64,000 bases of DNA. Source: Clostridia bacterium (lineage in GTDB: Bacteria > Bacillota > Clostridia > Christensenellales > Borkfalkiaceae). The notes beneath the pieces are model-generated. The model was given only the letters and a program-made list of their open reading frames with translations. It did no database searches and had not been told where the DNA came from. The DNA lies in the NCBI GenBank assembly GCA_017396365.1, contig JAFQMD010000026.1, positions 1 through 64,000 of the forward strand. The letters run 5' to 3'. The position numbers were made by a program, and so were the translations under genes. Below are positions 9,226-17,714 of this stretch, in pieces (the first letter of the stretch is position 1; each line of letters starts with the position of its first letter).

Positions 9226-11586
9226 ATGCAAAGTAATTATTCTATGAATAAAAAGGGCAATAATCAACAAAATTGCCCGTTATACGCTAAATGGATAACT
9301 TACCCGAAAGCGTGTGAAAACACTTTAAAGTTTAAAAAAGAGTTTTCAAGCGAAGGGGTAATATCGGCAACGCTTGAAATATGTGGATTGGGATTTTTCA
9401 ATGTTTATGTCAACGGAAAGCAAGTTGACGAAAGGTATTTTATGCCAGCCTTTACCGATTACGCTAAGAGAGATTTATACAAAAATAAGGATTTCTTAAT
9501 CGGAAAAAAACAAAGGGTGTTCGTTCACGTTTACGACGTTACCGACTTTTTGCGTGGGAAAGACGAGTTGAGCGTGACGGTTGGAAACGGGTATTATCAC
9601 AACGAAGATCGGCCCGAAGAGCCGTTCGTTTCTTACGGAGATAAAAAATTATTCTTCGTTTTGAGATTGTCGTATAGAGATAGAGAAGACGTGGTTGTAA
9701 GCGACGAAACGGTTTTAGTAAAGCGACTCCCTGCTGTTTCAGGACTGTATAACGGCGAATACGTTGATTTTTCGGCTAAAGAAGAAGATTACGTAAACGC
9801 AGTTTGTTCGCAAGCGACGGTTGGCGAATTGGTAAAGATAGACGCAAAAGACGCTATAGCGGACGCCGTTGGTAAAATTCTTTACCCTAAATCCGTTAAA
9901 AAAATCGCAAACGGCGTTTTATACGATTTTGGCATAAATCATTCCGGCGGAATAGTTTGTAAGGTAAAAGGCGAAAAGGGTAGAAAACTCGTTATAAAAT
10001 ACGCCGAAGTTTTATACGAAAACGGCGAGCCGAATTTTGAAACGGGGCGTTGGTGCGCTTACGACGATAAGGGCGCGCTTATAAGGCTCGTAGATCAGTC
10101 GGGCACGTACGTTTTAAGCGGCGGCAAAGACGAGATAAAGCCTTCGTTTAGTTGGGCTTGTTATCGCTACGCTTTTATCGAAGATGCCGACGGAATTGAA
10201 ATAAGCGACGTCAAGTCGTATTTTATTTATACTGACGTTGAAAACTCCAACTCGTTTGTTTGCGACAACGAAATATTTAACGAAATACACGAAAAGACTC
10301 GTCGAACGATACTTTGCAACATGCACGCAGGTATTTTATCCGACTGTCCGCATAGAGAAAAGAGACCTTATACGGGCGACATTGGAATAGTTAGCGAAAT
10401 GCTTTTATACGACTTAAACGCAGAGCCGTTTTTAAACAAGTGGTTAGGCGATATATTAAATTCGCAAACGGACGACGGGTTTATTCCTTACACCGTGCCT
10501 TATATGGGAGGCGGAGGCGGTTACGCGTGGAGTAACGTAATTGCAACTTTGCCGATAATTTTATATCGTACGACGGGCAAGGTTGAATACGTTGAGAAAA
10601 GTTATTTAGCCTTAACCAAATGGATTGATTACTGCAAAAGGCGTTCCGTAGATAATATTTTACGTACGAGCACGGGGCAAACTTGGTGCTTAGGCGATTG
10701 GCTTGCGCCTGAAATTACCGAATTTAATATTCCGTTTATGAGCACGCTTTGCTATCATCAAGCCGTATCTTCGGCGCTATATATAGCAAACGTATTGGAC
10801 AATGGAGATCAAGAAAAGTGGGCGAAGTTAAAAAACGATATTGCTCAAGCCTTAAACGACGAGTTTTTCGATAGAGAAAAAGTTACGTATTGTAGGGGTA
10901 TTCAAGGCGAAAACGTACTACCGCTTGCATACGGAATAGTTCCGAAAGAGTACGAGGAAAAACTTAAAGAAAAGGTGCGTTATACTTACGTCGTTAAAAA
11001 CGGTGGGCATATAGATACGGGCATAGTCGCAACGCCTATCGTTTTGGAATATCTTACCGAAAACGGAATGGCGGACGTTGCGTTTAGCATTATGACAAAG
11101 ACCGATTACCCGTCGTTTGCGTATATGTTAGACGGCGAAACGACGCTTAGCGAACATTGGTCGAAAAAGTGGCCGGACTACCATATAGGTAATTCCGACG
11201 TAATAGTAAAGGGCGGTGGACACTTATCCCATTGTCATCCTATGTTTGGTAGCGTCGTCGCATGGCTTTACAAAAGAGTTGCAGGCATAGATTTGTCAAA
11301 CGTAAACCAAGGCGTAGTTAAGTTTACTCCAAGGTTTACTAAGTTTTTAAAATCAGCGTCGGCAAACGTAGAAACGTCATTTGGTAAGGTAAGTATAAAA
11401 TGGAACGTAGATAAGACGTTTTGCGCCGAAATTTGTGTTCCGAGCGGGCTTAGCGGTGTGTTTGAACTTGAAACGGACAGAGTTTTGACAATTGAAACGG
11501 CCGAAAAGGGCAGTTTTACTATCGCGCCGAACGACGGTGTAGTTAAAGTTTTGATTTCCAACGGAAATTACCGTATAAAAGCATAG
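9226..11586 (+). CDS. Alpha-L-rhamnosidase, GH78
   Basis: 786 aa, near the usual GH78 length. The N-terminal sandwich has the family pattern (YAKWIT, LGFFNVYVNGKQVDE, FTDYAKRDLYK, NGYYH). The (alpha/alpha)6 catalytic domain contains DCPHREKRPYTGD with D373, E378 and D385, which match the substrate-binding and catalytic acids of characterised bacterial rhamnosidases. E643 in TTLSEHW is the likely general base. A C-terminal sandwich follows (VVKFTPRFTKFL). No signal peptide is seen, so it should cleave terminal alpha-L-rhamnose from imported oligosaccharides. It is the first gene after the divergent AraC promoter region and lies 9 nt before the GH2 gene. The RBS is weak (AAGAGA). A downstream ATG at 9244 has no better RBS. 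Confidence 0.92.
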   Translation: MQSNYSMNKKGNNQQNCPLYAKWITYPKACENTLKFKKEFSSEGVISATLEICGLGFFNVYVNGKQVDERYFMPAFTDYAKRDLYKNKDFLIGKKQRVFVHVYDVTDFLRGKDELSVTVGNGYYHNEDRPEEPFVSYGDKKLFFVLRLSYRDREDVVVSDETVLVKRLPAVSGLYNGEYVDFSAKEEDYVNAVCSQATVGELVKIDAKDAIADAVGKILYPKSVKKIANGVLYDFGINHSGGIVCKVKGEKGRKLVIKYAEVLYENGEPNFETGRWCAYDDKGALIRLVDQSGTYVLSGGKDEIKPSFSWACYRYAFIEDADGIEISDVKSYFIYTDVENSNSFVCDNEIFNEIHEKTRRTILCNMHAGILSDCPHREKRPYTGDIGIVSEMLLYDLNAEPFLNKWLGDILNSQTDDGFIPYTVPYMGGGGGYAWSNVIATLPIILYRTTGKVEYVEKSYLALTKWIDYCKRRSVDNILRTSTGQTWCLGDWLAPEITEFNIPFMSTLCYHQAVSSALYIANVLDNGDQEKWAKLKNDIAQALNDEFFDREKVTYCRGIQGENVLPLAYGIVPKEYEEKLKEKVRYTYVVKNGGHIDTGIVATPIVLEYLTENGMADVAFSIMTKTDYPSFAYMLDGETTLSEHWSKKWPDYHIGNSDVIVKGGGHLSHCHPMFGSVVAWLYKRVAGIDLSNVNQGVVKFTPRFTKFLKSASANVETSFGKVSIKWNVDKTFCAEICVPSGLSGVFELETDRVLTIETAEKGSFTIAPNDGVVKVLISNGNYRIKA

Positions 11587-11595
11587 AGAAACATT

Positions 11596-14013
11596 ATGAA
11601 AAGATATGACATTTTAAAATGGACGTTAAAAGGGGAAAACGTTTCGCCATTGCAAGTATCCGTACCGAGCGACGTTACTGACGAATTATTTAAAGCGGGG
11701 CTTATAAGCGATCCGCTTTTCGGTAAAAATCCCGACGGGCTTACTTGGATAGCCAACGGCGTTTGGATTTATGAGAGCGTTTTTGACTTACCAAAGGAAA
11801 TTTGCGGTAAAAAGCGTATAAATCTTTGTTTTGACGGCGTCGATACTTTGGCGGAAATTACTTTAAACGGAGTAGAAATTGGAAAAACTGACAATATGTT
11901 TTTGCAATACTCCTACGGCGTTAAGGATATTTTAAAAGAAAAGGATAACGTGTTGCAAGTTAAGTTTTTATCCGCAACCGAAGATATTCGCAAAAAAAAC
12001 GACGGAAAAAATTACAGGGCTTTGTTTACTCAAGATAGGCTTTGGATACGCAAGGCGCAATGCCATTGGGGTTGGGACTGGGCTCCCTGTTTGCCAGGTA
12101 TAGGCATTTGGTTGCCCGTATATTTACAAGCGGACGACGGCGTTTTGATAAATCACGTAAAAGTGAGTAGCGACGTGCAAGGAAACGTAAGTTTTTTCGT
12201 TACGCTTTACAACAACGGCAACCATCTTTTTGAGAACGAAGACGAAAAATATAAAATAAAAATTGAAATAGATGGACGAAAGGTTTATCACACCGTCAGC
12301 GGTTTGATAAACGTTATTAACGTCAAGATTGAAAATCCTAAACTTTGGTGGCCGAACGGCTACGGAGAGCAAAATCTTTATCCGTACTCGGTAGAACTTG
12401 AAAAAGACGGAAATAAAGTAGATGAAAAGGGTGGCGAGATAGGAATAAGGCAAATACTTTTAGAACAAAAGCCTATCGACCAAAACAGAATAGGTTTTGC
12501 CGTTAAAGTAAACGGAAGAAAAATCTTTTGCAAGGGTTCTAACTGGGTGCCTATCTCTTCAATGACGGGAGCGATAGAAGACTCGTCCTATCAAACTCTT
12601 TTACAAAGCGCAAAAGATTGCAACTACAATATGCTCAGAGTTTGGGGCGGTGGAGTTTACGAAAAAGATATTTTTTATAATCTTTGCGATAGACTCGGCA
12701 TTATGGTTTGGCAAGATTTTATGTTTTCTTGCTCTGCAATCCCAGCGCATATAAGCGACGTAAAGGATAGTTTTTTAAAAGAGGCGGAATATCAAATCAA
12801 ACGTTTGCAAAACCATCCGTCGATTGTTCTTTGGTGTGGTGGAAACGAATATATGCCACACGTTAACGGTTCGTTTTATACCGAGGGAAATTATTTAATT
12901 AGAGTAATTCTACGCGGACTTTGCTCGGAACTTGACGGGGATAGGGTTTACGTTCATAATTCACCCGTAGGTCTTGACGACGACGAGTGGCACTTTACAA
13001 ACGGTGACGCTCATCTATCGTGTATGGATGAAGTGTTTAATAAAGAAAAAATAAACAGTTTTAGACGAGTTATATCTTCTAGAACTAGTAATTTTATATC
13101 AGAAAGCGCTCATTTAGGACCTACGAGACTTAGGAGCATACGAAAGTTTATACCAAAAGAAGAAATTTGGCCAACGGGAGACAGTTGGGAATATCACTTC
13201 TTAAAAAATCCGTATTCACCCATAAAAGCGACTTGTTTGGATAAAGAAAAGTTCTTTGCGAGTCAACTTTTCGGCGATTACGATACGGTGGAAGGATTTT
13301 TGAAAAAAGCAATGTTAGCCCACGCTGAATTTATGCGCGCGGAAATGGATTTTGCAAGATCAACGCCTTATTGCCGTGGGTTTATGAACTGGATGTATAA
13401 CGATATATGGGGTTGCGGAACTTGGTCGGTTATAGACTACTACGGCGAGAAAAAACCCGTTTATTACGCAATGAAACGCTGTTTTGCGCCCGTGTATATA
13501 CCCGTGTGCGAGATGCAATCGGGTATAAGAGCGTCGGTTGTGAACGATACTAAAACTATGTTGGACGGCGAACTTATATGTAAAAGCAAGACGCTTGACG
13601 GCGAAGTTTTAAGCGAGAAAAAGTTTTGCGTTTCAGTTGAAAAAGACGGTGTTTTTAGCGTTGACTTAGAAAATAGCGATTGCGACTATACTTCTTTTGA
13701 ATATTACGCGGACGGCAAATCACTTGCAAAAACCATTTATTTTCCTAAACTTTGGAAAGATAAGAAATTCGTTACGAATATTAAGTGGGACGTCGTGGAA
13801 AAAGACGAAAACACCTATCTCGTTACGGTTAAGGCAAACGATTTTGCAAGGTCTGTATTTATAGACTTAAAAGACAATGACGGCGTAAGTTATTCGGATA
13901 ACTTTTTCGATATGGAAAAGGGAGATTGCGTAGTCGTTACGGTAAAGTCTAAAAAGAAACTTGAAAAGGACGATTTTAGCGTTAAGACCTTTGCCGACGA
14001 GTGGGAAGATTGA
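11596..14013 (+). CDS. Beta-mannosidase, GH2
   Basis: 805 aa with the complete GH2 beta-mannosidase layout: N-terminal jelly roll (FDGVDTLAEITLNG), the mannosidase-type QCHWGWDWAP segment, Ig-like domain ending PKLWWPNGYGEQ, and a TIM barrel with FCKGSNWVP, LRVWGGGVYE and LWCGGNEY. E418 (GGNEY) is the expected acid/base and E503 (FISESAH) the expected nucleophile. The QCHWGWDW and WGGG signatures separate it from beta-galactosidases. It lacks a signal peptide, so it should act inside the cell, releasing beta-linked mannose from oligosaccharide ends. It follows the rhamnosidase by 9 nt and clearly belongs to the same unit. Mannose-specificity is inferred from family motifs. Confidence 0.9.
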   Translation: MKRYDILKWTLKGENVSPLQVSVPSDVTDELFKAGLISDPLFGKNPDGLTWIANGVWIYESVFDLPKEICGKKRINLCFDGVDTLAEITLNGVEIGKTDNMFLQYSYGVKDILKEKDNVLQVKFLSATEDIRKKNDGKNYRALFTQDRLWIRKAQCHWGWDWAPCLPGIGIWLPVYLQADDGVLINHVKVSSDVQGNVSFFVTLYNNGNHLFENEDEKYKIKIEIDGRKVYHTVSGLINVINVKIENPKLWWPNGYGEQNLYPYSVELEKDGNKVDEKGGEIGIRQILLEQKPIDQNRIGFAVKVNGRKIFCKGSNWVPISSMTGAIEDSSYQTLLQSAKDCNYNMLRVWGGGVYEKDIFYNLCDRLGIMVWQDFMFSCSAIPAHISDVKDSFLKEAEYQIKRLQNHPSIVLWCGGNEYMPHVNGSFYTEGNYLIRVILRGLCSELDGDRVYVHNSPVGLDDDEWHFTNGDAHLSCMDEVFNKEKINSFRRVISSRTSNFISESAHLGPTRLRSIRKFIPKEEIWPTGDSWEYHFLKNPYSPIKATCLDKEKFFASQLFGDYDTVEGFLKKAMLAHAEFMRAEMDFARSTPYCRGFMNWMYNDIWGCGTWSVIDYYGEKKPVYYAMKRCFAPVYIPVCEMQSGIRASVVNDTKTMLDGELICKSKTLDGEVLSEKKFCVSVEKDGVFSVDLENSDCDYTSFEYYADGKSLAKTIYFPKLWKDKKFVTNIKWDVVEKDENTYLVTVKANDFARSVFIDLKDNDGVSYSDNFFDMEKGDCVVVTVKSKKKLEKDDFSVKTFADEWED

Positions 14014-14037
14014 TTTGCAATTTATTCAAGTTAAAAT

Positions 14038-14064
14038 TTGACGCGGTTAGCGTTGAAATATAAT
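14038..14064 (+). promoter_or_regulatory. Possible internal promoter before the transporter genes
   Basis: TTGACG (14038-14043) and TATAAT (14059-14064) precede the solute-binding protein gene. The 15-bp spacer is shorter than ideal, so this is a tentative call. It would allow separate expression of the transport block. Confidence 0.4.
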
Positions 14065-14095
14065 AAAAATTTAGAGTAAGACGAAAAGGAGTTTT

Positions 14096-15736
14096 ATGAT
14101 GAAAAAATTTATCAGCATATTGTTGGCTTTTGGTATGGCGGTTGCGTGTTTTGGAGCAACGTCTTGCAAAAAGAAGAAAGAGAGCACTTCTAATGAAATG
14201 GGTAGCCCTGAGGGAAAAACCGTTATCAAGGTTGCGTCGTATAACGGCGGTTTAGGTTTAGGTTGGTTAGAAGACGCTGCCGTCCGTTTTGTAAAACAAT
14301 ACGGAGATCAGTCTTTTGAAGAAGGTAAACACGGCGTTTATATTGACGTTGTTGAAGCCCAAGCAGGCGATATGCTCGCTACGAAGTCTTTAAACGAAGA
14401 CCTTTATTTAACTGAATCTGTTGACTATTACTATATGCAATCGCAAGGTAAATTTGCCGATATATCCGACGTTGTAACGGGCGATCTTTCGTCTGTTGGC
14501 GAAAGCGGAAAGTCAATCTTTGGCAAAATGGATAAGTCAATGAGCGACTTTTTAAAGGCTAAAGACGGAAATTATTACGCTATTCCTTTCTACGACGGTT
14601 TCTACGGATTTATTTACGACGTAGATATGTTTGAAGGCAAGGGTTGGTTTTTTGACGAGAGCGGAAAGTTTACCAAAACTGACAAATCTAAGGGTATCGA
14701 CGGCGTTAAGGGTACTTACGACGACGGTATGCCAAAGACTTACGCGCAATTTAATACGTTGGTAAGTAAAATTCGTGACGACCAAGATGAAATTACTCCT
14801 TTCGTTTACGGTGGCTCTGACAACGAGCAGTATTTTATTGAAGCCCTTTCTAACTTCTGGGCAAACTATGAAGGTAAAGAAGATATGCAACGCAACTGGA
14901 CTCTTAGCGGTGAAACCGATTTGATTACGGGTTGGAACGGCTCGACTCCTATTATTCAAAAGAAAGCCATTAGCGAAAGCAACCGTTTTGACTTGCAAAA
15001 ACAAGTAGGTAAATATCACGCTCTTAGATTTATGAGAGAAGTAGTTACGGGCAACGGCGAAAATTATACCGACGCTTCTAACTACAAAGCGGCTCAATTA
15101 AAACTTATTCAAAGTTATCTCGACGGCGATACTCAACCTGGCGCTGTTGCAATGATTATTGACGGTTCGTGGTTTGAAAACGAAGCGGAATTGACGGGTT
15201 CGTTTAATTCCGTAGCCGACCTTGATTTTAGAGAAGGTATCGAAGACAAAGATTACAAAACTACGAGAAGATTTGCGTTTATGCCTATACCTATGGTTGA
15301 CGAAACTTGCTCTACGAAACAAACGTTAATTTCTTCAAACGAGACGTTCTGCTTTATAAACGCCGCAACTTCGGGAGGAAAATTAAAGGTTGCAAAAGAA
15401 TTTTTAAAATTCTTGCATACCGACGTGGAACTTGCGACGTTCACTAAGTTGACTTCAATTACTCGTCCATATACTTATACGATTTCTGAAGCCGACCAAA
15501 AGCAAATGACTTATTTTGGTAAGTCGTTGATGCAAATGAAAACGAGCGCTGATATCGTATATCCGTATTCTGACAATCTTACCTATATAGCAAACTGTAC
15601 TCAAATGAGATTGGAATCTTGGGCTTGGACGTCTAAATTTGGAACTCAACCCGTAACCAACCCGTTCAGTCAATTTAGATTAAACAAAGATTTAACTGCT
15701 AAAGATTATTTCGACGGTTTATATAAAGCGTACTAA
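14096..15736 (+). CDS. ABC transporter sugar-binding lipoprotein, block 1
   Basis: 546 aa. A lipoprotein signal peptide ends GATSC followed by four lysines, so the mature protein is lipid-anchored outside the membrane. The remainder fits a large (LplA-like) family-1 extracellular solute-binding protein, with hinge segments such as YYAIPFYDGFYGFIYD and GAVAMIIDGSWFENE. Two adjacent ATGs exist: AAGGAG at 14086-14091 is 4 nt from the first and 7 nt from the second (14099), so the second is the better start. Two permeases follow, and a hairpin in the 84-nt gap may give the binding protein higher expression. A paralogue lies at 45692 in the same gene order. The ligand is probably an oligosaccharide. 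Confidence 0.9.
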   Translation: MMKKFISILLAFGMAVACFGATSCKKKKESTSNEMGSPEGKTVIKVASYNGGLGLGWLEDAAVRFVKQYGDQSFEEGKHGVYIDVVEAQAGDMLATKSLNEDLYLTESVDYYYMQSQGKFADISDVVTGDLSSVGESGKSIFGKMDKSMSDFLKAKDGNYYAIPFYDGFYGFIYDVDMFEGKGWFFDESGKFTKTDKSKGIDGVKGTYDDGMPKTYAQFNTLVSKIRDDQDEITPFVYGGSDNEQYFIEALSNFWANYEGKEDMQRNWTLSGETDLITGWNGSTPIIQKKAISESNRFDLQKQVGKYHALRFMREVVTGNGENYTDASNYKAAQLKLIQSYLDGDTQPGAVAMIIDGSWFENEAELTGSFNSVADLDFREGIEDKDYKTTRRFAFMPIPMVDETCSTKQTLISSNETFCFINAATSGGKLKVAKEFLKFLHTDVELATFTKLTSITRPYTYTISEADQKQMTYFGKSLMQMKTSADIVYPYSDNLTYIANCTQMRLESWAWTSKFGTQPVTNPFSQFRLNKDLTAKDYFDGLYKAY

Positions 15737-15768
15737 TTAGATTTTAAATCACGCGATAACAAGCAAAA

Positions 15769-15798
15769 AACCAAACTCGGCGCAAATCGAGTTGGGTT
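15769..15798 (+). other. Hairpin between binding-protein and permease genes
   Basis: Arms AACCAAACTCG (15769-15779) and CGAGTTGGGTT (15788-15798) pair with a single mismatch around an 8-nt loop. There is no T-run after it, so it is better read as an mRNA stabiliser or partial attenuator that keeps binding-protein levels above permease levels than as a terminator. Confidence 0.55.
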
Positions 15799-15820
15799 AT
15801 AAATTACTTAGGAGCAAACA

Positions 15821-16777
15821 ATGGTTGAAAACAGCGAAGCAACTGTAAATAACGATTTGAAAACGCCAAAGCGAAAATTCGTCGTCAATAAGAAAAAGAT
15901 TTTCTACTACGGATTGATGATAATTCCGATAGCTCAGTTTTGCCTTTTTTATATCGGCGTCAATTTTCAAAGTATATTGTTAGCGTTTCAGGAGTACGAC
16001 GCCATAAACGGTAAGTTCGTCTTTATAAAAGGGGATATTTTTAGAAATTTTAGGGATGTTTTCGTTAAGTATTCCGTGCAAAACAATATCCTTCCTCCCG
16101 CTATGAAAAACTCTCTCATACTGTGGTTTTTTACGGCAATATTTGGGACTTTGGTCGCAATATTTTTCTCATACTTTATTTTCAAGAGTAAAAAGTTGGG
16201 AAGATTTTATAGATTTATCCTATTTTTACCGTCAATACTTCCAGGCGTTTTGCTTGCAAATATTTTTGAATGCGTATCAAGAGACGTTTTGCCTCTTTTA
16301 TTCGGTTGGAAAAATATGCTTGCAAGTAGCGATCCGATGACCGTATTTAACACGGTGATGATATATTCTATATTTTTGAGTTTTGGAACTCAAGTTCTGC
16401 TTTATAGCAACGCTATGGAGCAGGTGTCCCCTGCAGTTTTAGAGGCGGCGCAACTTGACGGCGTTAACAATATGGGAGAATTGTTTTTAGTCGTTCTTCC
16501 CGGTATTATGGGTACGGTTTCTACCTTTATGATAGCAACCGTTGCGGGCGCGTTTGCCAATCAAGCAAATTTATATACTTTCTACGGTGAGTGGATAGCG
16601 ACTAATTTGCCTAATGCAAATACCATAGGATATTATATGTTCGTTATAGTTCAAAACGGCGGTTCGTACGGTAAGGCGTTTTACGGCTTTGCAAGCGCTT
16701 TAGGTCTTTGCTGTACGGTCGTTGCCATTATTCCAACAATCTTGCTTAGAAGATTTAGTAAAAAGTTCGAGGATTAA
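15821..16777 (+). CDS. ABC sugar transporter permease (LplB/MalF type), block 1
   Basis: 318 aa with six predicted membrane segments (first IFYYGLMIIPIAQFCLFY, last near LGLCCTVVAIIPTILL). The cytoplasmic EAA loop appears as LEAAQLDGVNNMGELFLVVLP, the site that contacts the ATPase. TAGGAG is a good RBS upstream of the ATG at 15821. It pairs with the permease that starts 4 nt downstream. No ATPase gene is nearby, as is usual for Firmicutes carbohydrate importers that share an MsmK-like ATPase. Confidence 0.92.
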   Translation: MVENSEATVNNDLKTPKRKFVVNKKKIFYYGLMIIPIAQFCLFYIGVNFQSILLAFQEYDAINGKFVFIKGDIFRNFRDVFVKYSVQNNILPPAMKNSLILWFFTAIFGTLVAIFFSYFIFKSKKLGRFYRFILFLPSILPGVLLANIFECVSRDVLPLLFGWKNMLASSDPMTVFNTVMIYSIFLSFGTQVLLYSNAMEQVSPAVLEAAQLDGVNNMGELFLVVLPGIMGTVSTFMIATVAGAFANQANLYTFYGEWIATNLPNANTIGYYMFVIVQNGGSYGKAFYGFASALGLCCTVVAIIPTILLRRFSKKFED

Positions 16778-16781
16778 GCGT

Positions 16782-17714
16782 ATGATTAAAGTTGTAGAAA
16801 ATAAAAAGCGCAAGCATTTAAGCGCTACTTTGATAATTTTATGCGTAATCCTTGCAATATACACGGTCATTTTAATAGTTCCGCTCCTTTGGGCGTTATA
16901 CACTTCCTTCGTTGATTATAAAATTTACGATTTTGGAACGGTAAGAAAAGACCTATATATGTTGTTGGGCTTTCAACGCTTAAAAGACGGCTCGTTTAAG
17001 TCTTGGTTTACTATACAAAATATAGTAACGGCGTTTACCGATTTTAAAGTTGATATGGCAGGCGGTGTACATATTACAGAAATGTTCTTATATTCCGTGC
17101 TCTATTCGGGCGGATGCGCGATAATTGCTACCATCGTACCTTGCGTTATGGCGTATCTCGTAGCGAGATTTAACTATGTTTTCGGAAAAATAGTATACGC
17201 CGTAGTGTTGGTAACTATGGCTATTCCTATCGTCGGCGCGTTGCCGTCCGAAATTAAAATGATAGACAACTTAGGACTGACGGATTCGCTGTTTGCTCTA
17301 TTCGTGTTAAAGGCAAACTTTTTAGGAATTTATTTCTTGGTTTTCCACGCTCAGTTTAAGGGTATTCCAAAAGATTATACCGAGGCGGCGGAATTAGACG
17401 GCGCGTCCGATTTTAAGGTAATGTTAGGTATAATCTTCCCTATTTCAATCGGAACTATAACCACGGTAATGTTGCTTAACTTCATTTCGTTTTGGAACGA
17501 TTATCAAATACCTATGATTTACTGGCCGTCTCATCCCGTAATGGCTTACGGTATGTATTATTTCGTAAGATATAAACATGGTCAAGAGGGACAGGGAAGT
17601 ACGCCTGTAAGCGTTGCGGCTATGATTATGGTTGCAATTCCCATTTTGATTTTGTTTGCATTTTTTAATAAGAAAATTATGTCCAATATGTCCATAGGAG
17701 GTGTAAAAGGTTAA
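16782..17714 (+). CDS. ABC sugar transporter permease (MalG type), block 1
   Basis: 310 aa from the ATG at 16782. An in-frame TTG 60 nt earlier would overlap the upstream gene and has no RBS, whereas GAGG lies 9 nt before this ATG. The EAA loop is visible as TEAAELDGASDFKVMLGIIFP, followed by FWNDYQIPMIYW, typical of the second permease of CUT1 importers. Six membrane segments are apparent. The stop codon overlaps the next start by 1 nt (TAATG), so the following surface protein is translationally coupled. The paralogue is at 48326. Confidence 0.9.
   Translation: MIKVVENKKRKHLSATLIILCVILAIYTVILIVPLLWALYTSFVDYKIYDFGTVRKDLYMLLGFQRLKDGSFKSWFTIQNIVTAFTDFKVDMAGGVHITEMFLYSVLYSGGCAIIATIVPCVMAYLVARFNYVFGKIVYAVVLVTMAIPIVGALPSEIKMIDNLGLTDSLFALFVLKANFLGIYFLVFHAQFKGIPKDYTEAAELDGASDFKVMLGIIFPISIGTITTVMLLNFISFWNDYQIPMIYWPSHPVMAYGMYYFVRYKHGQEGQGSTPVSVAAMIMVAIPILILFAFFNKKIMSNMSIGGVKG

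Noticed and set aside
16722-16781. TTG at 16722 as start of the second permease
   Set aside because: It lies inside the first permease gene; the ATG at 16782 has GAGG at the right distance.
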